From Reticulitermes speratus (lineage: Eukaryota; Arthropoda; Insecta; Blattodea; Rhinotermitidae): a stretch of 64,000 bases of DNA. Shown here piece after piece: positions 45,379 through 56,890 of the stretch; position 1 is the first letter of the stretch; each line of letters begins with the position of its first letter. Both the position numbers and the translations under genes were made by a program. The stretch lies in contig JAJKFL010000042.1 in NCBI GenBank assembly GCA_021186555.1, positions 24,303,521 through 24,367,520 of the forward strand. The letters are read 5' to 3'. Below the pieces are notes generated by a model, which saw only the letters and a program-made list of their open reading frames with translations, ran no database searches and was not told the origin of the DNA.

Positions 45379-46078
45379 TTAATTAATTTTATTTCAATCC
45401 AACAAATGCACTCCACTTATTTTCAATGATTTCTTGTCCCTACATATGTTTCAGCATACCTTGTGCCACCCTCCGGGGAGTCGGCGAGAGTTCACAGCCT
45501 TCAATACATCCAATTGCTTTTCACTCACTTTCACAACACATAATTATTGTAAGTCACCAGCACTAGATATCACTTGTCTTTCTGTTCATAGTAATTAGCT
45601 TATCTTTCTTCAGTGTTTTTTATTAAAAACAATCATTAAGTTGAAGATAGTTGTACTGTAAAATATTAAAAAGATATTAAAATTGTGTTTGACATCTGGC
45701 TATGTATACTAGTTGTTCAATCACATTTGATCTTGTCCTGTAAGACGAGTATACATAGCCAGATGTCAAACACAATTTTAATATCTTTTTAATATTTTAC
45801 AGTACAACTATCTTCAAATTAATGATTCGTTTTTAATAAAAAACACTGAAGAAAGATAAGCTAATTACTATGAACAGAAAGACAAGTGATATCTAGTGCT
45901 GGTGACTTACAATAATTATGTGTTGTGAAAGTGAGTGAGAAACAATTGGATGTATTGAAGACTGTGAACTCTCAACGACCCCCCTGAGGATGGCACAAGG
46001 TATGCCGAAACATATATAGGGACAAGAAATCATTGAAAATAAGGAGTGCATTTGTTGGATTGAAATAAAATTAATTAA
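45379..46078. mobile_element. 700-bp fold-back element with hammerhead-like cores in both arms
   Basis: The arms 45,379-45,710 and 45,748-46,078 (about 330 bases each) are near-perfect inverted complements around a 37-base loop. The right arm holds CTGAGGA (45,984-45,990), an extra T, GGCA/TGCC, GAAA (46,007-46,010), CATATA, TA, GGG; CCC before the core can pair with GGG. The left arm holds the mirror copy with GAAACATATGTAGGG intact and a decayed core. It interrupts LINE A. No protein is encoded. Confidence 0.9.
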
Positions 46079-46185
46079 TTATCAAAATGCATGGTATATA
46101 TAATATAAAATAGAACAACCATGTTAAGCTCATAATTCCTAAATTAAATGGTGCATGTTATGCCATTAGGTCGATGGTCCATATC

Positions 46186-49100
46186 TAACTAACTAACTAA
46201 CTCCATGGAGCAGAGTCCTTCTTGAGAAGCTAACAGGTCGTCAGCTAGTCAAGAAATTCCCCGCGTTTTGTGGAACCCGAAGGCACATTACCGCACTCAC
46301 AAGAGCCCGCCACCTGTCCCTATCCTGAGCCATATCAATCCAGTCCATGCCCCCCCCCCCATCCCACTTCTTGAATATCCATTTTAATATTATCCTCCCA
46401 TCTATGCCTGGGCCTTCCAAGTGGTCTCCTTCCCTCAGGTCTCCCTACCAAAATCCTGTATGCACCTCTCCCCTCATCCATACATGCTACATGCCCCGCC
46501 CACCTCATTCTTCTTGATTTGATCACCCGAATAATATTTGGTGATGAGTACAGATCAATAAGTTCTTCATTATGAAATCTTCTCCACTCCCCTGTTACCT
46601 CGTCCCTCTTAGGCCCAAATATCCTCCTCAGCACCCTATTCTCAAACACCCTCAGCCTATGTTCTTCCCTCAGTGTGAGAGACTAAGTCTCACACCCATA
46701 AAAACAACAGGCAAAATTGTAGTTCTGTATATTTTAATCTTTGTATTTTTGGATAGCAAACTGGAAGACAGAAGATCCTGCACCAAATGATAACAAGCAT
46801 TCCCCGACTTCAATCTGCTCTTAATTTCTTCCTGAATGGAATTTTGATTTGTTAGGGTTGTTCCCAGATATTTGAACTGTTCCACCCTTTCAAAGGATTT
46901 ATTTTCTAACTTTATGTTGTGATTTTGTCCTGCATTCTGATTGCGAGACATGATCATGTGCTTAGTTTTCTCAGCATTTACTTCTAGACCAATCTCCTTA
47001 CTAGCGACTACTAAAGCTTCTGTGTTTTCATTTATAGTATGTATGCTTCTGCCCAATATATTAACATCATCAGCATAAACTAGAAGCTGATGTATACCAT
47101 TCAATTTTAAACCCTCCTGGTCTGCCTGAACCCTCCTAATGGCATATTCCAAAGCAAAGTTGAAAAGCAATGGTGATATCTCCTTGTTTCAAACCATTCT
47201 TAATGGGAAATGTGTGAGACAAATTTTTGCCTACCCGGACTCTGCTATAGGTTTCATTTAGACACATTTTTACTAGCCTTACTAGTTTCATTGGATTCCA
47301 AATTCAATGAGAATATTATACAAGACCTCCCTCCTAACTGAATCATAGGCTTTCTTGAAGTATATAAATAGCTGATGCACTGCCTCATTGTATTCCCATT
47401 TTTTCTCAAGTATTTGACGGATGCAGAATATATGATCACTAGTCGACCTGTTACGTCTAAATCCACACTGATGCTCCCCAATAATTTCCTCTGCACATGG
47501 AGTTAACCTTGTCAGAAGGATGTTGGATAGAATTTTGTATGTGGTTGACAAAAGTGATATGCCTCGATAATTACTGCAATCTGTTTTATCACCCTTATAA
47601 ATAGGTACAATGATTGACTCCCACTGCTTAGGCAATTCCTCTTTATTCCAAATAGAATTACCGTATATTCTCGAATCGAATGCGCATCCGAATCTAATGC
47701 GCACCCAGTTTTTGGCGACTTCTTAAACGAAAAAAAGTTAGTTCGCGATTCTAATCCGCACCTTTCCTTCAACCACCCCTTGCCCACGGGGCAACTGATT
47801 GAATAATATTGGATGTTACCAATGCGTTAAAATCCGACGCTACGCCTGTGGCCGATGAGTCATACCGATAGAGGCGGGGCCTTTCTCAACAGATGTGCGC
47901 AATCTCGTCTGAAGCCAGCTGAGCCTTAGTTGTTGAAAAGTGGGAGGTGCTTGTTCCAATTTGTCGTGTACCGTAGTTATGGAAGAGGGACGCCTCAAAT
48001 CTAAACGACTCTCATATACGGCAAAGTTCAAACGTGAAGTTATTCGGTGCGCAGAGGAGAATGGAAACCGCAAAGCCGCTGCAATTTTTGGAGTTGATGA
48101 AAGCAACGTTCGACTATGGCGGAAACACAAGGCAGCGATGACATTGTATGGGAGGACGATGTTGAAGATAAAGATGATAGTGACTGGGTGGAGAGCACGG
48201 ATAACGATTCAGTTATGAGTGATGACGGCGAGTCTGATGAATAATAAATTATAATAATAAATAATAAAATAATAGATTATTGTATTGTTGTTACGGCACG
48301 TACAGCAGCTCAATCATTTTTCCAAAAGCCAGCTCTAAACCGCGAATCTAATCCGCACGCGAATCTAATACGCATCTGATTTTTTAGCCCTCTAAAACAG
48401 TAAAAAGGGTGCGCATTAGATTCGAGAATATACGGTAATAAGTTTATGGATCTAAGAACAAATTGTCCTACCTCCTGCTTTAATCAGTTCTGCTGGGATG
48501 TGATCAACACCTGGTGATTTGTGCCTTTCTAGCTTTTCAATAGCCATCTCAACCTCAGAGTCACTGGGCTCAGGCACCAGTGGCTCTGCTGTATGTATTT
48601 CAGTCTGCCTAACATCATTAACACCATGTACATTCAATAGCTGAAAGAAATGATTCCTCCACCTAGCCAAGGTACTGTGGGCAACCAGTGCACCCTTCTC
48701 ATCCTTTACTACATTATTTCTAGGCTGGTAACCCTTCTTAAAGTCATTGATGCCCCTATACCAGTCTCTGATATTCTAGTTCTTACTGTTTGTTTCAAGT
48801 TCATTAATTTAGCTTTCAGCTTTTTGTTCCTGAAATGTCTACTAGCTTCACGTCCTACATTGTTCAGATTATCTACATTACTTTGGTTTGGATTCTGTAA
48901 CCACTGCATTTTAGCGTGCTTCCTTTGATCTAAAAATTTTGAACATTCTTCGTCAAACCATCGTTTATGCTGCTTCCTTTCATACAGCCCTAGACCCTCT
49001 TTAGCTGAGATTTTGATACTATCTTTAATGTTTTCCCAAGCCCTATTTATGTCCTCACTAACATTTAAATTCTCCAAAGCTGCAAACCTGTTTGAGATCT

Positions 49101-49705
49101 TTATCTGATACTGTTTCCTAACCTCTAGTTCACTTAGCTTCTTGAGATTAAATCTCTCCGCATCAAACTTCTGTGCTGCTCTTTAATTACTGCCAGTCTT
49201 TCCCTAACTATTGCAACGACCAGATAGTGATCATTATCACAGTCAGCTCCCCTGAAAGATCACACATCGAGTATACTTGAATGCCATCTCCTATCTATCA
49301 ATACGTGATCAATCTGATTATGAGTCTTCCCATCAGGAGAGGTCCAGGTGTATTTATGAATATTTCGGTGTGGGAACATCGTGCTCTTAACAACTAGATT
49401 TTTTGATGTGGCAAAGTTTACTATTCTTAACACCATTATCATACTATCCTCATGTAAACTGTCATTCCCGATCGTAGGTTTGAAAGTGTCCTCCTTCCCC
49501 AATTTTGCATTAAAATCTCCTAACAAAATTTTCATATGGTACTTAGGAAAATGATCAAAAACGTGTTCTAATTCCTCATAGAAACTGTCCTTTGAGTCAT
49601 CACTTTTCTCCTCAGTTGGTGCATGCACATTCAGAACAATGATATTACACCAGCGACCTCTCAGCACCATATATGACATCCTATCACTAACAAACTCTAC
49701 TCTCT
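46186..49705 (-). mobile_element. LINE family B, longest copy, with endonuclease and RT
   Basis: Minus strand, 5'-truncated. The endonuclease C-terminal half (49,260-49,679) has LLGDFNAKLG and NQIDHVLID. A linker follows (48,709-49,077; 48,452-48,670), then the RT N-terminal half (47,288-47,660, YRGISLLSTTYKILS, QCGFRRNRSTSD) and the RT core (46,670-47,170) with an intact YADD box. The C-terminal region (46,335-46,649) has [12 protein letters not shown] and [14 protein letters not shown]. The 3' tail is a TTAG repeat (read as CTAA near 46,187-46,201). A 4-base loss near 47,180, several stops and the inserted pogo element inactivate it. Confidence 0.9.
47661..48435 (+). mobile_element. Pogo-like internally deleted element inside LINE B
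   Basis: The ends CCGTATATTCTCGAATC.AATG and their complement are flanked by TA (47,659-47,660; 48,436-48,437); 775 bp. The plus-strand frame at 47,979-48,218 keeps the transposase start, including the DNA-binding helix region (YTAKFKREVIRCAEENGNRK, VDESNVRLWRKHKAAM). In a shifted frame it then runs into the acidic tail (DDSDWVESTDND, DDGESDE), so the catalytic middle is gone. LINE B reads through cleanly when it is removed (HKLI joined to NSIWNKEELP). Confidence 0.88.
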
Positions 49706-50201
49706 TAATTGTAATTTACTATGCATACTTTCATTCTGCTATAAAATATGGAATACTTTTCTGGGTAACTCTTCCCACAGTAAGACGATTTTGACTTTAC
49801 AAAAGAAAATCATCAGAATTATGGCTGGTGGACAACCCAGAACTTCGTGTAGAAGTCTGTTTATTTTACCTGTTCCATGCCAATATATATTTTCATTAAT
49901 GAACTTCATGTCAGTAATCAAGAAAATTTTCAAACAATTTCATCTACACACAATATTAATACAAGGAATATGCACCATCTGCATAGACCAAAGGCCAACC
50001 TATCTTGTTTTCAAAAAAGTACATTTTATGCTGGCATCAAAATTTTCAGCAGCTTACCACGTAGTTTGACAATCCTTAAGAATGAAAAGGCAAATTTTAA
50101 ATTAACCATAAGAAAGTACTTAAATACACATTCCTTTTACTCTATAGATGAATTTTTTGTGTAGAGATGATCTATGATACTGTTTTGTAAAATGTTTATA
50201 G

Positions 50202-50645
50202 TAGGCTGACCATATGTCCCGTTTTGAATGGACAGTACCGTTTTTTTTTTTTTGCTATGTCCCGGCCGTCCCGTCGTTTTAGTAAAAATGCCACTTTTGT
50301 CCCGTTTTTTTTATAAAAACTTTAAAATATGCTTAAATATTGGTCAATCATAACATATAATTAAGTTTGCATCAATGGCTGCTATTGTAGGTACCAATCA
50401 TTCGTGTAACCATCGGTAGAGTGCGTTGATCGAGATCGACAATTACCCATTGAATAAATAGTGTAACTTTAAAGTCAATGAATTATTCAGAGAAAAGAAG
50501 AAATACGTGTTGGCAACACTTCCGCGGTTCTGTGAAGAATTATTGTAAGTTCAATATTTTTATGTAATAAAACATTTTTTTAATGTCCTACTCTTTATGA
50601 ACATCCCCCGTCCCGTTTTTGTCTCAAGGAATTATGGTCAGCCTA
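50202..50645. mobile_element. hAT-like MITE with an exact 8-bp duplication
   Basis: TAGGCTGACCATA at the left end and its complement at the right; the target duplication GTTTATAG lies at 50,194-50,201 and 50,646-50,653. 444 bp. Next to both ends lie runs of TCCCGT or its complement. It sits in the 3' end of LINE A. Confidence 0.92.
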
Positions 50646-50784
50646 GTTTATAGTATTTAGCACTGTGAAATTGTATATATTTGTGTATTTACGACTTATT
50701 CCACATCCTATTGTCTGTAACACACTTATGGATCCATGGAATGTATGTATGTATGATTTAGTTTTTAGTTCAACGTCACAAATT

Positions 50785-50905
50785 TCAAATCACGACCATC
50801 TAGTGCCAAGGTTAAGAATGAGCAGAGCTCTTATCTCCACACACCCCCACCCCTCCCATATGCCTTTATGGCATGCAGACGGACTTGATCTTTAACGCAG
50901 TGTTC
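50785..50905 (+). repeat. Right half of the split SINE
   Basis: CGACCATCTAGTGCCAAGG, AAGAATGAGCAGAGC and CCTTTATGGCATG match the 3' part of the SINEs at 15,185 and 38,382. It begins about where the left half at 41,680 stops. Confidence 0.7.
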
Positions 50906-51210
50906 GTAATCTTTCCTCACATTCTGTAATTCAGATACACTTATATGCGGTGTGAAGAGAATACCGCGCACGTCAAATTTAGCCGCCAGACGAGCTGCAA
51001 TAATGCTTCATTGGCTAGTCTCATTCGACTATCGAATAAATATTCGATTTCGATTGTACGAATCATCCGCGGTGTTCTAGGTAACGTCTAAGTCGTCTAC
51101 TATCTATGAAAAAAACGAATGGCTAATCGTCTAAAGTACCTGGCAAATAAGCAGTTGTGAAGTGCATGTGGTAGACAGAGTGTCATCGAGAAGATTGAAC
51201 GTAAAATAGC

Positions 51211-52551
51211 ATGTTGAAGCCCAAGGCATTAACTCAGGTTTTAAGCCAAGCTGATACTGGTGGCGTGGAAAATACCTTGTAGGTTTTGATTAATGCTTTA
51301 AATAACCTCTACATTTATTGTCAAAATAGTGTGATTACTAATATTTTGGCTGTAATAAATGTACGACTATGTTCAATGTATATACGGACCTGTTTCTTCA
51401 TAATTTGTTGCGTGCTGTGGTATATTCGAAAGATAATATAGTAGTATTCGAGGGGCAAAGTATTTTATCTTCTAAACTGAACACGGTGCATTAAATTGTA
51501 ATCCATTTCTGATGCTGTGAATCTGAAGATTCAAAATTCCATGTTTTTCAAGTAAATGTTTTGCAGATTGATTAACCATGAAGGTGCACTGTTGGCATAC
51601 AGCGGATATGGAGACAGAGATGCTCGAGTAACTGCAGCCATTGCAAGTAATATCTGGACTGCTTACGAGAAGAACGGTCGAAATGCTTTTAAGGAAGATC
51701 GACTGCGATTAGTTCTGATGGAATGTATGGTATGTAGTGAGCACGTATATATTAAATTGTACTAACTTGTCAAAAGTGTGCGTGGGTAGATGTAGGGTTT
51801 GCACAGTTCTTGAGAACCTACCAAGCCCTTTTAAAGTAGGTTACAATCCATAGTTTCAGCAGAAATCTCTCAGATGTTACCATGGGGTTTCCCAGTATGT
51901 TAGCAGCATAGGTAATTTCCACACCAAATAGGTTGGCATATCAGTAATACTCGATTTTTATTTGGGACGTACCTGGTTCGAATTTTGGCCAAGACACTGG
52001 ATGTCCTGAATTTTTTGTTTTCCTTGGTTACTCCAGAAAAACACTGGGATAGCACAATAATGGCTTGACTGTGACATTCCACATCCTTTCCAAGTAATTA
52101 TTTGTCATCCTCTCACTCAACACTACATAGAATCCAACAAAAGACAGCTAAATAACTAAATTAAGGGAAAATGTAAAATATTTTCATTTAAAGGTATCAG
52201 TACAAAGGCCTGCACAAAGAACAGGAGAATTAAGACCAGTAGTAGTAATGGGAGAAGCTACTGAGGGTGGAACATTCAGTTCCAGACAGATCTTGAAGTC
52301 TTCTGGTAGAATGAATACATGTAACATTTAGCTGAGTATTAAAACCTTTACATGTAAAGTTTTCAAGGGTTTTCAGCTGCTGAGAATACAGTTTTTTCTT
52401 TCAGGAAGGGAAAGTAGCAATCACTCAAGTTGCTAACCTTCTCTTATGCCTTTATGCAAAAGATACAGTTGGGTTTGGCCTCCTCAAGCAGAAGGCACAA
52501 GCCTTGGCTGAATATTTGGATGCACCTCTGAGGCAAGTTGCAACATCCTGA
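51211..52551 (+). CDS. LAMTOR2: Ragulator subunit LAMTOR2 (p14), three exons
   Basis: The exons are 51,211-51,278, 51,567-51,729 and 52,405-52,551; introns are 288 and 675 bp. Donors are GTAGGT and GTATGT, acceptors TTTTGCAG and TTTCTTTCAG. The joined frame is 125 codons, the same length as the human protein. Exon 1 reads [20 protein letters not shown], exon 2 has [20 protein letters not shown], and exon 3 has [20 protein letters not shown] and ends QVATS. This is a single roadblock/LC7 domain. LAMTOR2 pairs with LAMTOR3 on late endosomes and lysosomes in the Ragulator complex, which anchors Rag GTPases for mTORC1 and MAPK signalling. No disabling change is seen, so the gene looks functional. 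An AATAAA lies at 52,740-52,745. Confidence 0.97.
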
Positions 52552-52739
52552 TCAGTCCTTCTTCTGAGTATTCATATATTTGTCATTCATATTTAAGTTG
52601 GACACTTAGAAAACAAAATATGTAGAGATGACATAATGTAATAACATATGTTAAGAGTACTGTGAATTATGGTTGTCTTACCTGTGCTGATGTTATTCCT
52701 GGTTTATAGATAAATATATATATTGTAAATATCTGTAAA

Positions 52740-52745
52740 AATAAA
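52740..52745 (+). promoter_or_regulatory. Likely poly-A signal of LAMTOR2
   Basis: AATAAA, 189 bases after the stop codon, in the expected place for the 3' end of this transcript. Confidence 0.5.
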
Positions 52746-52749
52746 TAGA

Positions 52750-54160
52750 AACAACTTTCACAGCTGTCAGTTCATATATATGCCTTGTACTAAATGAAAT
52801 ATTTGCAACAGTATATAATGTGCTATATTGTAGACTATTTTTTGTAAGATCTGAGTATAGAAACTTTTTTGTTAGGCAGATCCGAAAGTGACTGAAACAT
52901 AGTCACTAATTGTGTGAGTATTTTATGTATGTGTACGTCATGAACGATGAAGTGCACCTACTTGTGGTATGTTGTGCACACAACCAACAATGTTCAGCCC
53001 TCTGTCACATCTGCAGCAGTACAACATGTGAATGTTACATATTCAGTGCAATCCTTAAAAGTATTAAAATGTATAAAAATATGAATAAGTCTTGATGCTG
53101 TCTCTTACTGTTTTCTTTTATACATCTTCCCTCTCATTTAAGTATTACAGTTCATAAAATTTTATTACACTTCTCTCTTCTGCCATCAATATTTTTCTTT
53201 TATGGAGTGGATTTTGCCCATTTGGTATATGCTGAACTTTCTTCCGTCCTCCATATGCTGAACATCACAGAATTAAACAATCCTAAATTTACTTTGGGCA
53301 GGCTTGTGAAACACTTCAACATGGAAACAAAAATTTCTAACCTTAATTTTCTTAAACTGATATGCAAAGACCAATGGCACACCACTGTATAAGCATCTTG
53401 CATCTTATACTGATAAATGAATAATACATGGCAGGGGTCCTGATATTTTTTGGTGAAGAGTTACCAGAAAGAGAGTTCTGAACAGCCATCAGATGCTTTT
53501 ATGCATTTATATGTACACATCAAAGTAGACATGAAGCACACCAGCTTCATAGTAATTTGGCAGTACCCAGTCTGAATCTCCACCTTAAATGTGTGTTCCT
53601 TGAAATAGACTTCCCACATCTCATTCAATAGTATGTAACTTCTGCACATTGCATTTATTCATAATAACAATAAACACACTTCTAAAAGATTTGTGGTGCT
53701 TGTGGGTATACAGTGGCACTGAATCAACAGAGGGTTATATTTTTTAGGCGTTCTTTGAGAAGTAGAAAAATGAGTGCCTTATGTGGAGACCACGTCCGTC
53801 CATCCATCCGTAATGTATTTGTCAGGTTTTCATGAAATTCCATGTACAGGTCTTTACAGAAAGCAAGAGTTTCATAAAAAATGGTTCAGTGACATACTTA
53901 TGGCATAAATAAATTTCTACCCATACTTTCTGTATTTCTTGGCCCATTTGCATGAAATTTGATAGAGAAGATCTCCACATAAGGGTATTATGCAGTTGTG
54001 AGTTTCATGAAGACCAAAGAAGTTGAAACCATGCGTGACTTATGGGTGTAAATGAACTACCTGTTCTTTCTACATTTGTCATCTGAAATCCCATATCAGA
54101 GATCTGCGCATAATGCTGTTGAGCAATTTTGACATAATACCTCAACTGCCAATAAAATAT
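52750..54160. other. Intergenic, nothing recognised
   Basis: AT-rich, with short frames only. Confidence 0.5.
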
Positions 54161-54169
54161 TCTGCATTC

Positions 54170-54930
54170 CTCAAACACCTGGGAAAGAATGGGAATACAG
54201 TGCAGCAGTACATCAGCTATTTATAGACTTCAAGAAAGCCTATGATGTGGTTAGGAGGGAAGTTTTGTATAATATTCACATGGAGTTTGTTATACCCATG
54301 AAATGCATTAGGTTAATTAAAATGTGTTCGAATGAAATGTACAGTAAAGTCTGGAGAGGCAAACATTCATCTTATACATAGTCTGAAACAAGGAGATGCT
54401 TTATTTCCACTGCTCTTCAACTCTTCTTTAGAACATGCCATTAGGAAGATCCAAGTAAACCAGGAGGGACTCAAACTCAGTGGGACACATCAGCTTCCAT
54501 TCTACAATAATGATGTTAATTTATTGGGTGAAAACATAAGCAATATACGAAAAATATGGAATCTATTAGTCGCTAGCAAGGAGGTTGGTCTAGAAGTTCA
54601 TGTTTCATCAACATAAAGATAGCTAAAGAATTGTCTGAAAATGTAGCAAAGTTATAATATTTTGGAATGACATTACAAACAAAAACTGCATGCATGAAGA
54701 AATTAAGAACATATTAAATATGGGAAATGTTTGCTATCATTTTGTCCAGAATCTTGTCTCTTCCTGTTTACTATTCAAAAACATAAAGATTAAAATGCAC
54801 AATAATTTTGCCTGCTATTTTGTATGGGTTTAAAGTTTGGTCTCTCACTTTACAGGAAGAGCATAGGCTGAGGGTGTTAAAGAATAGTAAGGTGAGAAAG
54901 ATACCTCAACATAAAAGGGAGGAAATCTGT
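54170..54930 (+). mobile_element. Decayed LINE family B fragment
   Basis: AVHQLFIDFKKAYDVVRREV (about 54,205-54,265) is followed by an RT block at 54,332-54,616 with LKQGDALFPLLF and YNND where YADD is expected. Then a broken C-terminal region follows (LGMTLQTKT, WSLTLQEEHRLRVL). It is more diverged than the 46-kb copy. Confidence 0.8.
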
Positions 54931-55199
54931 ATTTGCCAGACCACAAGACACTTTCTTTTCGTGGAAAATACTGTATAAAATTCTCTTGCATCTTATACCC
55001 TGAAGATGCATCAATATGACCTTCAAAGAAACTGAAATTCCCATGTTCATTGAAGGAACAATGGTAATAATCAAATTACTCATCCTTGGAGCAAGAGAAA
55101 CAGTTCATTGTTTCTTGCACTAGTTGTTCAGTGGCATGCAGTGACAATGAGCTTGTTGAAAAGAAATATGTTTTCAGAATGTTCATAGACAAAGATTTT

Positions 55200-55640
55200 G
55201 TATATTTTAGGTTTAAAATTAAATGTGATACAGTATGTGAAACTGCATGGTAATAAAAGATAGCCAAGAGGCATTTTGATCCACCACCAACTGAGAAAAT
55301 GATACATGGAAAAGGAGGAGCTAAAGAAGTTAGAGAAGAATAAATACTCTTTTCATAAGAATATTGCAAAATGGCTTGACCTAGAAGCAGATGTAAAGAA
55401 ATGAATAACAGACAGCAGGAACAATGACTTTCTGTATCTACAAAAATTATTATTTGTGAAGCAAGAAAATGGGTGGTCACATACAGCATCTCTGATTTTG
55501 CTGGGACACCTTCATATTACAGTTTTATGAAGAGGCATGGACTGTGAAACACAAAGCAATTGTGAAGTCTTTCATGAAATGTGAGATTAGTAATGCCTTT
55601 GATGGTATCTAAGATGTATTTGCAAAAAGTCAAAAGTTCA
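55200..55640 (+). pseudogene. Pogo-like transposase N-terminal remnant
   Basis: Translating across frame shifts gives FDPPPTEKMI, EKNKYSFHKNIAKW-like text, ITDSRNN and IICEARKW. This is the DNA-binding part of pogo-type transposases with a CENP-B-like second domain. It is rich in stops. It may be the same superfamily as the deleted elements at 36.6 and 47.7 kb. Confidence 0.55.
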
Positions 55641-55899
55641 GACAATAACAGTAATAATGATGTGTGACAGCAGTGATGATTCTAGGGGATTGTATAATGA
55701 GTAGGAACTTTGTACTGTACTACCATTTTGTTAAGTATGCATGAATCTGAGTTTCAAACATGCTGAAATATTTTTTTCCCATACATTTGCCTTCTACAAG
55801 CTTGAATCATCTTAAAGATTTGAAAATATGGTAACATGAGGCTGGAGAAGAGTACATAATGAGGACCCTAATGCTTTGTGCTCCTCACTAAATATGGGC

Positions 55900-56433
55900 A
55901 ATCAAATCAAGGATGATGAGATGGGGGAGCATGTGCCACATATGTTGGGGAAAGGGTGGGAGGGAGAAAGGTATGTACAAGGTTATGGTAGAGAAACCTG
56001 AACAGTCCACCTGGAAGACCTAGGTGTAAAATGAGTAAATAATGGGTTGGGCATTGCAGTCCTGATGCGCGTAGGCCTTTGACAGGCCCTTTGTACCCCT
56101 TAGCTAAAGTCCAAGTCATAAGAGCCCTGTCCCTTTAATAAAGTTCCAGATCACCCCCAGACTTAGTTCTCTGACATCCTCAGGGTCCAAAACGAAGGAA
56201 CCCAGATAAGTGTGTCTGTGTGTTGCCAGGGCTTCACACTCAAACAAGACATGAGCTGAGGTCTCCTCCTCTGCCTCGCATTTCCTACACAAGGGACTGT
56301 CACACAGTCCCATAATGTGAAGGTGTCTTCTCAAGGTGTTATGTCCGGTAAGAAGGCCAATAACCACCCTGGATTGCATCCCATTAAAGGACAGCAGCCT
56401 GGTCTTAGCGGCAATACGAGGGCCCGAGATCAA
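55900..56433 (-). mobile_element. LINE 3' fragment with a cysteine/histidine motif
   Basis: The minus frame 56,116-56,433 reads GHNTLRRHLHIMGL, then C-x4-C-x2-C and, further on, H and C (SPLCRKCEAEEETSAHVLFEC), ending LGVIWNFIKGTGL. This resembles the C-terminal end, after an RNase H-like domain, of LINEs common in insects. The 3' untranslated part continues down to about 55,900. Confidence 0.7.
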
Positions 56434-56890
56434 GACCTAGGTGTAGATGGGAGGTTGATATTAAAGTGGATCTTCAATAAATAGGATAGGAAGGCATGGA
56501 CTGGGACAAGAAACCTTGAGTTCCATAACATGCAGGCATTTTCTTCACTAGCTGAAGAACTGTCAGCTTCTCAAGAGGTAGCCTGCTACATGGCATTAAT
56601 TAGGGTTCTGTTTGCCCCAAAATGCTGTCTGGTTGGAAAGGCATCTAACAAATTAGAGAAACATTATGGCTAGTCTAAAACGAACAGTGTTACCTGTAAG
56701 TACTGCAAACAAAATAGTCTAAAATTAGAATACGTTATTTGATGTAAAATTTGTAATGGGCAATTTTAGCCATAACCTGCCTTGTGCACACCTCCTATTC
56801 TTGCAGTGACTGCAAACATTGGTAAGGATACGCTGTTTACTTGGAAATAAAAGGAAAGCACAACCCACAGAAGTGTGACCCACTATGTTA

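Larger units (their letters stand above)
44931..50755 (+). mobile_element. LINE family A, plus copy, broken into three pieces
   Basis: Piece 1 (44,931-45,378) encodes the RT with APQGSILGPLLF and FADD. Piece 2 (about 46,079-46,185) encodes IIPKLNGACYAIR. Piece 3 (about 49,706-50,755) encodes YYAYFHSAIKYGI, SLPRSLTILK and HSFYSIDEFF, then a 3' end with a GTATGTATGTATG tail. The order and strand fit one original copy split by a fold-back element (45,379-46,078) and LINE B (46,186-49,705). It meets the minus copy head to head at 44,930. Confidence 0.85.
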
